From NCBI GenBank assembly GCA_009784005.1, contig WRCE01000018.1:1-36827 (forward strand): a stretch of DNA of 36,827 bases, given 5' to 3'. The notes under the pieces are model-generated. The model ran no database searches. It was not told the origin of the DNA and was given only the letters and a program-made list of their open reading frames with translations. Shown piece by piece: positions 8,351 to 17,490 of the stretch (positions within the stretch are counted from its first letter, which is position 1; every line of letters begins with the position of its first letter). The translations under genes were made by a program, and so were the position numbers. The stretch comes from Candidatus Methanimicrococcus labiotermitis (lineage in GTDB: Archaea > Halobacteriota > Methanosarcinia > Methanosarcinales > Methanosarcinaceae).

Positions 8351-10228
8351 ATGAATAAAAACAGAACCTACAGAAAAACAATACTCTTTGTCATCGCAAT
8401 GGCAATAGCTCTGACGCTGTTATCAGGATTCGCGATGACGGCTTACGCTGCCGCTCCCGATATCACGGTGAGCAACGAGGCTGAACTTATCGGCGCGGTG
8501 AATACCGCTCCCGCGGGCCCGATATCTTACACAATTGCACTTAAAAACGACATTGAATTGACCGGCACGCTTACGATTCCCGATGGGAAAAACATTATTT
8601 TGATAAGTGAAAAAGGCGGTCCCTTCACGCTTATCGGCGCGGAGTATTATGATACGATTACCGTTTTTGGGAAACTGACGCTTGGGACAACGGATCTTGA
8701 CGGTATCATCGTGACTCACATTGTGACTCAAAATGACGGAAATGGCGGTAGCGGAGTAATGGTTGAAAGCTATGGCTTGCTTATTATGAACAGCGGAGAG
8801 ATTTCCGGCAGTACAGGGAGTTGCCATTATTATGGATACCCTGCGGGCGGCGGCGTGTTTGTTGCTTACGCAGGGTCTTTTGAGATGTACGGCGGAACGA
8901 TTGAGAATAATCAAGCGAAGGCCGGCGGCGGCGTGTTTGTTGCTGAAACCGGGTCTTTTGAGATGTACGGCGGCAAGATTTCCGATAACACAGTCTTCTT
9001 TGAAGGCGGAGGCGGCGTGTATGTTTATTACGCCGGGTCTTTTGAGATGTACGGCGGCAAGATTTCCGATAACACAGTCTTCTTTGAAGGTGGAGGCGGC
9101 GGGGTGGTTTCCGGCGGGTCTTTTGAGATGTACGGCGGCACGATTGAGAATAACAGCGCGCAGGAAAACGGCGGCGGCGTGGTTGTTTCCAGCGGGTCTT
9201 TTGAGATGTCCGGCGGCACGATTGAGAATAACAGCGCGCAGGAAAACGGCGGCGGCGTGTATGTTTTCTACGGGTCTTTTGAGATGTCCGGCGGCACGAT
9301 TGAGAATAACAGCGCGCAGGAAAACGGCGGCGGCGTGTATGTTGATTACTTCGGGTCTTTTGAGATGTACGGCGGCACGATTGAGAATAACAGCGCGCAG
9401 GAAAACGGCGGCGGCGTGTATGTTTATTACACCGGGTCTTTTGAGATATACGGTGGCACGATTGCGAATAACATTGCACAGAGGGCCGGCGGCGGTGTTT
9501 CTCTTTATACGCTCAATCAATTTAAGATCCCCGCGGATGCCGTCGGCGTTGTGTTTTCAAACAACAGCGCTGCCGGCGCATATGACCGTGACCCGAAGGA
9601 TGACGGTACATACGCGACGTGTATTGTCGGTGACGTGACATGGTCGGATCCTTTTACGCAGGGTTATAACAATTACGATATCGGCTATAAAGTCGGTACG
9701 CCTTTGGTATTTTATACTTTGTCTTTTGACGCCAATGCGGATGATGATGATGTCAAAGGTCTGATGTCGGCCGACAAACCCATCCTTTTCAACAAACCGC
9801 ACGGCATATTGCCTGAGTTGAGCCGGGATGGGTATGTCTTTGCAGGTTGGTTCACAGAGGCAGAGGGTGGTGAAAAGGTAAATCCGTCAACGATTGTAAC
9901 AATGGCGGATGATTTTGTCTTGTACGCGCAATGGACAATGTATGTCGATACCGGCGGCGACCGCGGCAAAGATTCCGGCAGCGGTTTCGGTCAGGCTGTC
10001 ATCACGGAAAACAACATAACCGAGCAGAACAATTCCGGCTCCGATAAAACGCCCGCTCCGCCCGCTCCGTCCTCTAAGGAGACATCCGGCGGCGATTCGG
10101 AAGACACTCCAAACACAAGCACAAATGGCATGCGCGGAGGGCTGTTTGGAACAGCGATGTCGTTGACGGCACCTGCGGTTCATTTTGTCCTTAAAACAGC
10201 GGCGTATTTACTGGATTTAATTTTTTGA
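8351..10228 (+). CDS. Adhesin-like beta-helix surface protein with near-identical repeats (array copy 6)
   Basis: The protein has 625 residues, with GGAAG upstream of ATG 8351. It has a signal peptide, then beta-helix repeats at about residues 146-380. Five of these units (DNA 9116-9440) are almost identical and carry SFEMxGGTIENNSAQENGGGV. An InlB-type repeat spans about 455-530. The C-terminus is the altered form HFVLKTAAYLLDLIF seen in copy 4. The region from about 9563 to 9717 is nearly identical to 11168-11322 in copy 7, which suggests recent gene conversion. It is probably an exposed adhesin whose length could change by slippage. Confidence 0.85.
   Translation: MNKNRTYRKTILFVIAMAIALTLLSGFAMTAYAAAPDITVSNEAELIGAVNTAPAGPISYTIALKNDIELTGTLTIPDGKNIILISEKGGPFTLIGAEYYDTITVFGKLTLGTTDLDGIIVTHIVTQNDGNGGSGVMVESYGLLIMNSGEISGSTGSCHYYGYPAGGGVFVAYAGSFEMYGGTIENNQAKAGGGVFVAETGSFEMYGGKISDNTVFFEGGGGVYVYYAGSFEMYGGKISDNTVFFEGGGGGVVSGGSFEMYGGTIENNSAQENGGGVVVSSGSFEMSGGTIENNSAQENGGGVYVFYGSFEMSGGTIENNSAQENGGGVYVDYFGSFEMYGGTIENNSAQENGGGVYVYYTGSFEIYGGTIANNIAQRAGGGVSLYTLNQFKIPADAVGVVFSNNSAAGAYDRDPKDDGTYATCIVGDVTWSDPFTQGYNNYDIGYKVGTPLVFYTLSFDANADDDDVKGLMSADKPILFNKPHGILPELSRDGYVFAGWFTEAEGGEKVNPSTIVTMADDFVLYAQWTMYVDTGGDRGKDSGSGFGQAVITENNITEQNNSGSDKTPAPPAPSSKETSGGDSEDTPNTSTNGMRGGLFGTAMSLTAPAVHFVLKTAAYLLDLIF
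9116..9440 (+). repeat. Intragenic 78-81 bp tandem repeat
   Basis: The landmark GGGTCTTTTGAGAT recurs at 9116, 9194, 9272, 9353 and 9434, giving periods of 78, 78, 81 and 81 bases. All periods are multiples of three, so unit gain or loss would keep the frame. Sequence between landmarks is nearly invariant (GAGAATAACAGCGCGCAGG). Confidence 0.9.
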
Positions 10229-10329
10229 AAAAACGGAGTAAATATGATTTTTCAATAACGGTGAAGATATTTTGTGATGTCGATGATACTAATAACAGAA
10301 AAAACGACAAATGGGTGGGAGATTAAAAA

Positions 10330-11847
10330 ATGAATAAAAAAATGAATAAAAAAATGAATAAAAACAGAACCTTCAGAAAAACAACACTCTTCGCCATCGC
10401 GATGGCAATAGCTCTGATATTTTTATCAGGATTCGCGATGACGGCTTACGCTGCCGCTGCCGCCCCCGACGCGGCGGTGAGCAATGCGGCTGAACTTATC
10501 GGCGCGGTGAATGCCGCTCCCGCGGGCCCGGTATCTTACACAATTGCACTTAAAAATGACATTGAATTGACCGGCACGCTTACGATTCCCGTTGGCAAAA
10601 ACATTATATTGATAAGTGAAAAAGGCGGTCCCTTCAAGCTTATCGGCGCGGAGAATTATGATACGATTACCGTTTTAGGGAAACTGACGCTTGGGACAAC
10701 GGATCTTGACGGTATCATCGTGACTCACATCGAGACTCAAAATGACGGTAGAGGCGGTAGCGGAGTACTGGTTGAAACCGCTGGCTTGCTTATTATGAAC
10801 AGCGGCGAGATTTCCGGTAATATAGGGAATAAAATGCATTATGGAGACTTTTCGGGCGGCGGCGTGTATGTTTCTTATGAAGGGTTTTTTGAGATGTACG
10901 GCGGAACGATTGAGAATAATAACGCGTCGTTCGGCGGCGGCGTGTTTGTTGCTTACCTCGGGATTTTTCAGATGTACGGCGGCAAGATTTCCGATAACAC
11001 AGCCTTCAATGAAGGCGGCGGCGTGTTTGTTGCCGATGGGTCTTTTGAGATGTACGGCGGCACGATTGCGAATAACATCGCACAGAAGGTCGGCGGCGGT
11101 GTTTTTCTTTATGCGCTCAATCTATTTAAGGTCCCGGCGGATGCCGTCGGCGTTGTGTTTTCAAACAACAGCGCTGCCGGCGCATATGACCGTGACCCGA
11201 AGGATGACGGTACATACGCGACGTATATTGTCGGTGACGTGACATGGTCGGATCCCTTTACGCAGGGTTATAACAATTACGATATCGGCTATAAAGTCGG
11301 TACGCCTTTGGTATTTTATACCTTATCTTTTGACGCCAATGCGGGCGATGATGATGTCAAAGGTCTGATGTCGGCCGACAAACCCATCCTTTTCAACAAA
11401 CCGCACGGCATATTGCCTGAGCTGAGCCGGGACGGGTATGTCTTTGAAGGCTGGTTCACAGAGGCAGAGGGCGGCGAAAAGGTAAATCCGTCTACAATTG
11501 TGACGACGGCGGGGGATTTTGTTTTGTACGCGCAGTGGACAGTGTATGTCGATACCGGCGGCGGCAGCGGCAACGGCGGCAACGGCGGCAACAGCGGCAG
11601 CGGTTTCGGTCAGGCTGTCATCACGGAAAACAGCAAAAACGAACAAAACGAAAACGGACAAAACGATTCCGGTTCCCATAAAAAGACCTCTGCGCCACCC
11701 AAAGAAACACCCGGCGGCGATTCAAAAGACACTCCAAACACAAACACGGGAAGCATTCGCGGAGCGCTGTTTTGGGTGATTGTATTGTTGGCGGCGCTCG
11801 CAATAGCTGCCCGTTTCATCATTTACAAGAACAAAAATAAGGTCTGA
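10330..11847 (+). CDS. Adhesin-like beta-helix surface protein, short form (array copy 7)
   Basis: This is the shortest intact copy, 505 residues. GTGGGAG (10314-10320) precedes ATG 10330. The start is odd: ATGAATAAAAAA occurs twice before the usual ATGAATAAAAAC, giving MNKKMNKKMNKNRTF, so three in-frame ATGs are available (10330, 10342, 10354). Only about four beta-helix units are present (about residues 157-257). The InlB-type repeat spans about 330-405 (GYVFEGWFTEAEGG). A GNGGNGG linker and NEQNENGQN stretch lead to the anchor at about 477-498 and the tail YKNKNKV. The fold is the same as its neighbours with fewer coils, so the protein would project less. Confidence 0.85.
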   Translation: MNKKMNKKMNKNRTFRKTTLFAIAMAIALIFLSGFAMTAYAAAAAPDAAVSNAAELIGAVNAAPAGPVSYTIALKNDIELTGTLTIPVGKNIILISEKGGPFKLIGAENYDTITVLGKLTLGTTDLDGIIVTHIETQNDGRGGSGVLVETAGLLIMNSGEISGNIGNKMHYGDFSGGGVYVSYEGFFEMYGGTIENNNASFGGGVFVAYLGIFQMYGGKISDNTAFNEGGGVFVADGSFEMYGGTIANNIAQKVGGGVFLYALNLFKVPADAVGVVFSNNSAAGAYDRDPKDDGTYATYIVGDVTWSDPFTQGYNNYDIGYKVGTPLVFYTLSFDANAGDDDVKGLMSADKPILFNKPHGILPELSRDGYVFEGWFTEAEGGEKVNPSTIVTTAGDFVLYAQWTVYVDTGGGSGNGGNGGNSGSGFGQAVITENSKNEQNENGQNDSGSHKKTSAPPKETPGGDSKDTPNTNTGSIRGALFWVIVLLAALAIAARFIIYKNKNKV

Positions 11848-11849
11848 CC

Positions 11850-11905
11850 GTTTCGCGTGAGGGTGATTACGAAACGTGACAGCCGGCCTGTCTTTGGGCC
11901 GGCTG
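11850..11905 (+). terminator. Double hairpin after array copy 7
   Basis: GTTTCG (11850-11855) pairs with CGAAAC (11870-11875). A second, stronger hairpin pairs CAGCCGGCC (11880-11888) with GGCCGGCTG (11897-11905), nine perfect base pairs with an 8-nt loop. No long T-tract follows, so it may stabilise the 3' end instead of terminating. Weaker relatives lie at 2101-2155 and 14227-14252. Confidence 0.45.
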
Positions 11906-11919
11906 ACTTCAGTCCTTAA

Positions 11920-12067
11920 AACGGCGGCGGATTCACTATGTTGAAAAAACGGCGGCGGCTTTAATATGTTGAAAAAAACGGCGGCGGTTTTAATATGTTG
12001 AAAAAAACGGCGGCGGTTTTAATATGTTGAAAAAACGGCGGCGGATTTAATTTGTTGAAAAAACGGC
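11920..12067. repeat. About 30-bp tandem repeat, five copies
   Basis: Units of the form ACGGCGGCGG + TTTTAATATG + TTGAAAAAA repeat about five times in the 350-bp spacer between copies 7 and 8. The rest of that spacer holds the double hairpin, CAATAACGGT motifs and a TATA-like element. The unit resembles the CTTAAAACGGCGGATT stretch that follows several array genes, so it probably grew from that spacer sequence. Confidence 0.85.
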
Positions 12068-12157
12068 GTCTATCAGATTCAGAATTATCAATAACGGTCA
12101 TATCGGCAATAATGTCAATAACGGTAAAAAACGATCGAAAACAATTATGTGACGGCG

Positions 12158-12169
12158 TTATACAAATAA
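12158..12169 (+). promoter_or_regulatory. Candidate TATA element upstream of copy 8
   Basis: TTATACAAATAA is identical to 6408-6419 and sits 29 bases before the copy 8 ATG. A start about 25 bases downstream would leave only a few leader bases. Function is inferred. Confidence 0.35.
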
Positions 12170-12197
12170 AACGAAAAAAATTGAAGGGGACATAAAA

Positions 12198-14198
12198 ATG
12201 AATAAAAACAGAACTATAAGAACTATAAGAAAAACAATGCCTGTTGCCATTGCGATGGCAATAGCGCTGACACTTCTATTCGGATTTATGATGCCGGCTT
12301 ACGCTGCCGCCCCCGATGCGTCGGTGAGCAATGCGGCCGGACTTATCGGCGCGGTGAGTGCCGCTCCCGCGGGACCGGCGCCTTACACAATTGAACTTAC
12401 AAATGACATTGAACTGACCGGCTCGCTTATCATTCCCGTCGGTAAAAATATTATTTTGATAAGCGGCGAAGGCGGTCCTTTCTCGCTTATCTGTGCAGCG
12501 GATCAGGATACGCTTACCGTTTCCGGGAAACTGACTCTTGGAACAACGGATCTTGACGGTATTATTGTGACTCACAGAGGAGGTAAGAAAGGCAGCGGCG
12601 TACATGTCGGCAGCAATGGTTTTCTTATTATGAACAGCGGTGAGATTTCCGGCAATATCGGGCGCAGCACGGGTATTCCTTCGGGCGGCGGTGTGTATGT
12701 TAATGTAGATGGGTCTTTTGAGATGTACGGCGGAACGATTGCGAATAACAAAGTGGAAATGGGCGGCGGCGTTTATGCTTTATTAGGGTCTTTTAAGATG
12801 CACGGCGGCACGATTTCTGATAACATCGCAATAAACGGAGGCGGCGGTGTGTATTCATACGATTTTCCTTTTGAGATGTCCGGCGGAGAGATTTTGAATA
12901 ACACCGCCTTTTACGGTGGCGGTGTGTACGGTTACGATACGGTTTTTAAGATGCATGGCAACGCTGTCATTGCGAATAACACAGCCAATTACGGTGGCGG
13001 TGTGAATCTTCGCAGCGGGGTACTTGAGATGGCCGGCGGAGAGATTACGAATAACACAGCTTCAATGGGCGGCGGTGTGCATCTTCGCGTCGGGACAATT
13101 GAGATATCCGGCGGAGAGATTACGAATAACAGCGCAACAGTGTAGGGCGGCGGTGTGAGTGTCGAATACGGGTTTATTGAGATGTCCGGCGGAGAGATTA
13201 CGAATAACAGCGCAACGGAGAGCGGCGGCGGTGTGAGTGTCGACTCCGGGTCTTTTGAGATGTCCGGCGGCACGGTTTCGAATAACCTCGCATATTTGAA
13301 CGGCGGCGGTGTGTTTGCTTTTTATGATGGGTCTTTTGTGATATCCGGCGGCACGGTTTCGAATAATTTCGCATATTTGAACGGCGGCGGTGTTTGGATA
13401 ACCGACACCAATGAAAGCTTAGGTAGTTTTAAGATTCCCGCGGATGCCGTCGGCGTTGTGTTTTCAAATAACCGCGCATCAGCGGCATATGACAGAAATC
13501 CGGCGGATGATGACGCATACGCGATGTATATTGTCGGTGATGTGACATGGTCGGATCCTCTGACGCAGGGTTATAATAACTACGATATCAGCTATACAAT
13601 CGGTACGCCTCTGACGTTTTACACTTTGTCTTTTGACGCCAACGCAGGCGATGATGCAGTTATCGGTTTGATGTCGGACATTAAACTCATACTTTTCGAT
13701 AAACCAATCGGCAAATTGCCTGTGCTGAGCCGCGGCGGGTATGTCTTTGAAGGCTGGTTTACAGAAGCGAAAGGCGGCAAAAAGGTAAATCCGTCTGCGA
13801 TTGTGATGACGGCGGAGGACCATGTCTTGTACGCGCAATGGACAGTGTTTGTCGATACCGGCGGCGACAGCGGCAAAGATTCAGGCAGCGGTTTCGGTCA
13901 GGCTTTGATCACGGAAAACAACAAAAACGAAAACAACAAAAACGAAAACAACAAAAACGAAAACAACAAAAACGAAAACAACAAAAACGAAAACAACAAT
14001 TCCGGTTCCGATAAAACGACCGCTTCGCCCGCGAAGGGACCAAGCGGCGGCGATTCAAAAGACACTCAAAACACTGACAGGGACACAGATACGGACACAG
14101 ACAAAATGAACAGCACGCTGTTTTTGATGTTTGCATTGTTGACGGTTCCGGCTTTGGTGTTTTGTTTCATTCTGTACAAAAAAATAAATCGGATTTAA
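12198..14198 (+). CDS. Adhesin-like beta-helix surface protein interrupted by in-frame TAG (array copy 8)
   Basis: GAAGGGG precedes ATG 12198. The frame is open for 315 codons, meets TAG at 13143-13145, then continues in the same frame to TAA at 14198; read through, the product has 666 residues. The signal peptide (ending AYAA) is followed by repeats at about 148-398, an InlB-type repeat at about 474-549, an NENNK repeat linker and an anchor at about 636-659 ending YKKINRI. The TAG lies in a variable position of one helix unit (SATV-TAG-GGGV against SATESGGGV in the next unit). It is either a nonsense mutation, leaving an unanchored 315-residue product, or a pyrrolysine codon. The intact downstream frame shows no other damage. 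A separate start at GTG 13155 lacks a ribosome-binding site. Confidence 0.7.
13143..13145 (+). other. In-frame amber codon, possible pyrrolysine site
   Basis: TAG is codon 316 of copy 8 and is the only internal stop in its 2001-base frame. It replaces the Ser codon of the neighbouring repeat unit; a TCG to TAG change needs one base. Readthrough as pyrrolysine is known in Methanosarcinales that carry the pyl genes, which are not visible here. Confidence 0.45.
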
Positions 14199-14226
14199 AC
14201 GCCTTCGTTTATGCTGAGGTAGGAGC

Positions 14227-14318
14227 GTTTCGCGTGAGGAAGTAAACGAAACTCAGACTTATCAATAACGGCATTACGGCATACGGCATAACGGCATAAC
14301 GGCATACGGCATAACGGC
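14227..14318. repeat. Hairpin followed by GGCATAAC/GGCATAC repeats
   Basis: GTTTCG (14227-14232) pairs with CGAAAC (14247-14252), as after copy 7. From about 14269 there are seven or so units of ACGGCATA/ACGGCATAAC. Together they fill the spacer between copies 8 and 9. Confidence 0.65.
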
Positions 14319-14379
14319 AATAACTGATAAAACGAAAACAATTGAAAAGAAAAACGAAAAATTGAAAGGAAAAACGAAA

Positions 14380-16407
14380 ATGAATCAAAACAGAACCGCA
14401 AGAAAAACAATACTCTTTGCCATCGCGGCGGCAATTGCGCTTGCGATTATTTCAGGACTCACGCTGATGGCTTACACGATTACCGCCGACGCGGCGGTGA
14501 GTGATGAAACTGAATTGACAGACGCGGTCGCCGCCGCTCCCGCAGGGCCCGGGTCTTATACGATTGAACTTGAAAATGATATTACGCTGACAAGGCCGCT
14601 TGTCATTCCCTCTGATAAAAATATCATTCTGATAAGCAATACGGACGGGCCTTTCGCGCTGATCGGCGCGGACGGCTATGACACTGTTATCGTTAAAGGG
14701 AGCCTGACAATCGGTACGCCTGCTCTTAAAGGCATTATTGTGACGCATGAAAAAGGAAAGGGCGGCAGGGGGGTAACTGTCGGCAACGGCGGCGTTCTTA
14801 TCATGAACAGCGGCGAAATTTCCGGCAACACGCTCAATAAGACGGCCGGCTGCGGCGGCGGCGTTCTTGTGTCAGGCGGCGGGTCTTTTGTTATGTCCGA
14901 CGGCGCGGTCGCGAACAACACAGCCCGAAATGCCGGCGGCGGCGTCTATGTGGCTTACGGCGGGTCATATTACATATCCGGCGGCACTGTTTCAGGCAAC
15001 GCCGTTACGGATGCCGGCGGCGGCGTGTATTCGGCGGGCGACTTTAAGCTGTCCGGCAGCGGCGTCATTGAAAAGAACACGGTGAAGGCCGGTTCAGGCG
15101 GCGGCGTTTATGCCTACTCCTCCTTTAACATGACGGACGGCATGATTGCGGATAACGCGGTGAACACCGGCTCAGGCGGCGGCGTTTATGCCTATTCCGC
15201 CTTTAACATGACGGGCGGAACGATTGAAAACAACGCGGTCCACAGCGGCCCCGGCGGCGGCGTGTACGCGCGTCCGGCCTCAAACATCACCGGCGGCACC
15301 ATCACAAACAACAAAGCAACAACGGGCGGCGGCATCCATGCCGCTTCCTCCCTCCGTTTATCCGGCGACCCGGAAATCACCCGCAACACAGCCGATAATT
15401 GCGGCGGCGGCGTTTACGTCTTTTCCGCCTTTAACATGTCGGGCGGGAAAATCGCTCACAACAAAGCGGCCGTCAGCGGCAGCGGCGTGTACGCGAATTC
15501 CAACTTCATCATGACAAACGGTGAGATTTCTGACAACAAAGCCGACACGGGCGGCGGCGTTTACGCGAACGCCAACTTCAACATGCTGGGCAGCAGTCTG
15601 ATTGTGAACAACACGGCTGTCACGAAAGGCGGCGGCGTCTACGCGCATTCTTCTTTCAACATGGCGGACGGCGCTGTTTTGAATAACAAAGCGGATAATT
15701 GCGGCGGCGGCGTGTATTCATATCACAGGTTTACGATGACCGGCGGCACGATTGCGCATAACGCCGCGAACGGAACCGGCAGTAATGGCGGTGGCAACGG
15801 CAATGGCGGCGGCGGCAATGGCGGCGGCGGCAATGGCGGCGGCGGTAATGGCGGCGGCGTGTACGCATATTCCAACATGACGATGACAAACGGTACAATC
15901 GCGAATAACACCGCGAACGGTTTCGGCATCGTCGGAAATGGTGGCGGCAACGGCGATATTGGCGGTTATGGCGGCAACGGCGGCGGCGTGTACGTATACG
16001 GCGGCAACGGCGGGGTTTTCCATTTGACCGGCGGCAACATTTCCGGTAACACGGCGGCCGGCAGCGGCGGCGGTGTTTGGATAACCGGCTCTAATCAAAG
16101 CCTGAACAAATTGACGATTCCAGCGAACGCCGCCGGCATTGTGTTTTCAAACAACCGCGCTTCAGCGTCATATGGCCGAGATCCGGCAGACGATGACGCG
16201 TATCACATGTACATTGCCGGTAAAGCGGTATGGTCAGAGCCTTTTTCACAGGGTTACAATAACCATGATATCAGCTATCAGGCAGGTACGGCATTGGCGC
16301 TTTACACGCTGCCTTTTGATGCCAATGCAGGCGCTGATGCCGCCGCGGGTTTGATTTCGGACATGCATGTCTTTCTTGATAAACATACGGCGCATTGCCC
16401 GAATTGA
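14380..16407 (+). CDS. Adhesin-like beta-helix surface protein, 3'-truncated and frameshifted (array copy 9)
   Basis: The protein has 675 residues. ATG 14380 with AAGGA at 14366-14370 is preferred over TTG 14362. The signal peptide is divergent (LTLMAYTITADAA). A long helix region follows at about residues 145-570, with DGMIADN and GGTIENN units and a Gly/Asn insert (GGGGNGGGGNGGGGNGGG). The post-helix segment is intact, but the InlB-type repeat breaks: in FLDK-HTAHCPN the paralogues read FDKPxGxLPxLS. Restoring two bases near 16384 would give Y-G-A-L-P-E-L-S, and that frame itself stops shortly after RYTIEG. The rest of the repeat, linker and anchor are absent. It is the most GC-rich, most divergent copy and is probably a decaying or anchorless form. 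Confidence 0.75.
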   Translation: MNQNRTARKTILFAIAAAIALAIISGLTLMAYTITADAAVSDETELTDAVAAAPAGPGSYTIELENDITLTRPLVIPSDKNIILISNTDGPFALIGADGYDTVIVKGSLTIGTPALKGIIVTHEKGKGGRGVTVGNGGVLIMNSGEISGNTLNKTAGCGGGVLVSGGGSFVMSDGAVANNTARNAGGGVYVAYGGSYYISGGTVSGNAVTDAGGGVYSAGDFKLSGSGVIEKNTVKAGSGGGVYAYSSFNMTDGMIADNAVNTGSGGGVYAYSAFNMTGGTIENNAVHSGPGGGVYARPASNITGGTITNNKATTGGGIHAASSLRLSGDPEITRNTADNCGGGVYVFSAFNMSGGKIAHNKAAVSGSGVYANSNFIMTNGEISDNKADTGGGVYANANFNMLGSSLIVNNTAVTKGGGVYAHSSFNMADGAVLNNKADNCGGGVYSYHRFTMTGGTIAHNAANGTGSNGGGNGNGGGGNGGGGNGGGGNGGGVYAYSNMTMTNGTIANNTANGFGIVGNGGGNGDIGGYGGNGGGVYVYGGNGGVFHLTGGNISGNTAAGSGGGVWITGSNQSLNKLTIPANAAGIVFSNNRASASYGRDPADDDAYHMYIAGKAVWSEPFSQGYNNHDISYQAGTALALYTLPFDANAGADAAAGLISDMHVFLDKHTAHCPN

Positions 16408-16442
16408 GCGGGAGCAGGTATACTATTGAGGGTTAGCAGCCG

Positions 16443-16550
16443 GTTTTGATCGGACGGCTTTTGACCGGCTGTCTTTTGACCGGCTGTCTTTTGACCGTTT
16501 GTCTTTTGACCGTTTGTCTTTTGACCGTTTGTCTTTTGACCGGCTGTCAT
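16443..16550. repeat. 15-bp tandem repeat CTTTTGACCGKYTGT
   Basis: About seven units of CTTTTGACCGGCTGT or CTTTTGACCGTTTGT lie directly after the truncated end of copy 9. The array may mark the breakpoint at which its 3' end was lost. Confidence 0.85.
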
Positions 16551-16629
16551 TTTTTATCAGGAACCTGTTTTTTTTGAAACGCACGCAAATAATAAAAAGG
16601 AAAAGATGGTATGGTGACTCGGGATAACA

Positions 16630-17388
16630 ATGCCTTATTTTGAAAAAAATGATTTGAAAATGTATTACGAAGAGATCGGAACCGGAGAGCCTGTCATTTT
16701 TATTCACGGCAGTTTCTCGCGGGGAATCATCGCTTTCGCTTCTCAAATCCAAAAGTTCCAATTCTGTTTCCGCGGCATTTACCCCGACTTGAGGGGTCAC
16801 GGGAGAACGGAATCGTCCTCTATGAATTGGACAACGCCGCTTTTAGCCGAAGATGTCATTGACCTGATGGACCATTTAGGCATTGAGCAGGCGCATATCA
16901 TCGGTCACAGTATGGGCGCGGACGCGGCGATGTATTGCGCTTTTAACCATCCGGGGCGCATCAAAACGATGACATCAATCAGCTCCGGCGGCTGCCCGAA
17001 CGATGACGTGAGAACTTATTTGGGAAAATATTGTCCCGATAACATCGACTGCGTTAAGTATTGCGGCTTTATTGATTTTTTGAAAGCGGACTTTGAACCG
17101 GCTCACCGCGGCAATTGGGAAGATTTTCTTCGGGAAACGATTAAGACCGGCGAAAGATATCCCGATTTTTCCGATGAAGACCTTCAAAAAATCACGGCGC
17201 CGTTCCTTCTGATTTACGGCAGCGAAGACTTTTTGATAAAAGAAGAAGAAATCCGAAGGCTGCGCCAAAACGTCCCCTGCTTCACGGAAGTAAAATTAGA
17301 GGGGGCAAAACATTTCCCGCACGTCGTCGGCAATGAAGCGGAAGAAGTCAACGATATTTTGTTTGAGTTTTTAAAAAAACACGGATGA
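16630..17388 (+). CDS. Alpha/beta hydrolase family protein
   Basis: This 252-residue protein has the alpha/beta hydrolase fold signatures: an oxyanion-hole HGS at residues 26-28, PDLRGHGRT at 52-60, the nucleophile elbow GHSMG with Ser94, YGSEDF with Asp200 as likely acid, and GAKHFPH with His228 as likely base. Length and order are typical of small single-domain esterases, lipases or related hydrolases. The substrate cannot be read from the sequence. It has no signal peptide and should be cytoplasmic. The ribosome-binding site is weak; an upstream in-frame ATG at 16606 hits a stop at once. It stands alone between the adhesin array and cofH. Confidence 0.85.
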   Translation: MPYFEKNDLKMYYEEIGTGEPVIFIHGSFSRGIIAFASQIQKFQFCFRGIYPDLRGHGRTESSSMNWTTPLLAEDVIDLMDHLGIEQAHIIGHSMGADAAMYCAFNHPGRIKTMTSISSGGCPNDDVRTYLGKYCPDNIDCVKYCGFIDFLKADFEPAHRGNWEDFLRETIKTGERYPDFSDEDLQKITAPFLLIYGSEDFLIKEEEIRRLRQNVPCFTEVKLEGAKHFPHVVGNEAEEVNDILFEFLKKHG

Positions 17389-17399
17389 CGGACGGCAAG

Positions 17400-17490
17400 C
17401 CGGAATCAAAGACTCAAAGACTCGGAAAGAAACGAAAAGAAGCGAAAGAAACGAAAAACGAAAAGAAGCGAAAGAAACGAAAAGAGCGGA
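17400..17490. repeat. Purine-rich degenerate repeat (GAAAGAAACGAAAAGAAGC)
   Basis: The spacer 17389-17692 holds loose repeats of GAAACGAAAAGAAGC-like units, then an AT-rich stretch leading to the cofH promoter. I see no gene in it. Confidence 0.55.

Noticed and set aside
8423..9520. 365-residue open frame on the minus strand
   Set aside because: It is the antisense of the regular 78-81 bp repeats of copy 6; it lacks a ribosome-binding site and resembles no protein beyond the repeat pattern. The same holds for other long antisense frames in the array (4999-5607 plus, 5152-5601 minus).
13155..14198. Independent gene starting at GTG 13155
   Set aside because: There is no ribosome-binding site or signal peptide, and the frame continues that of 12198-13145, so it is the second part of copy 8.
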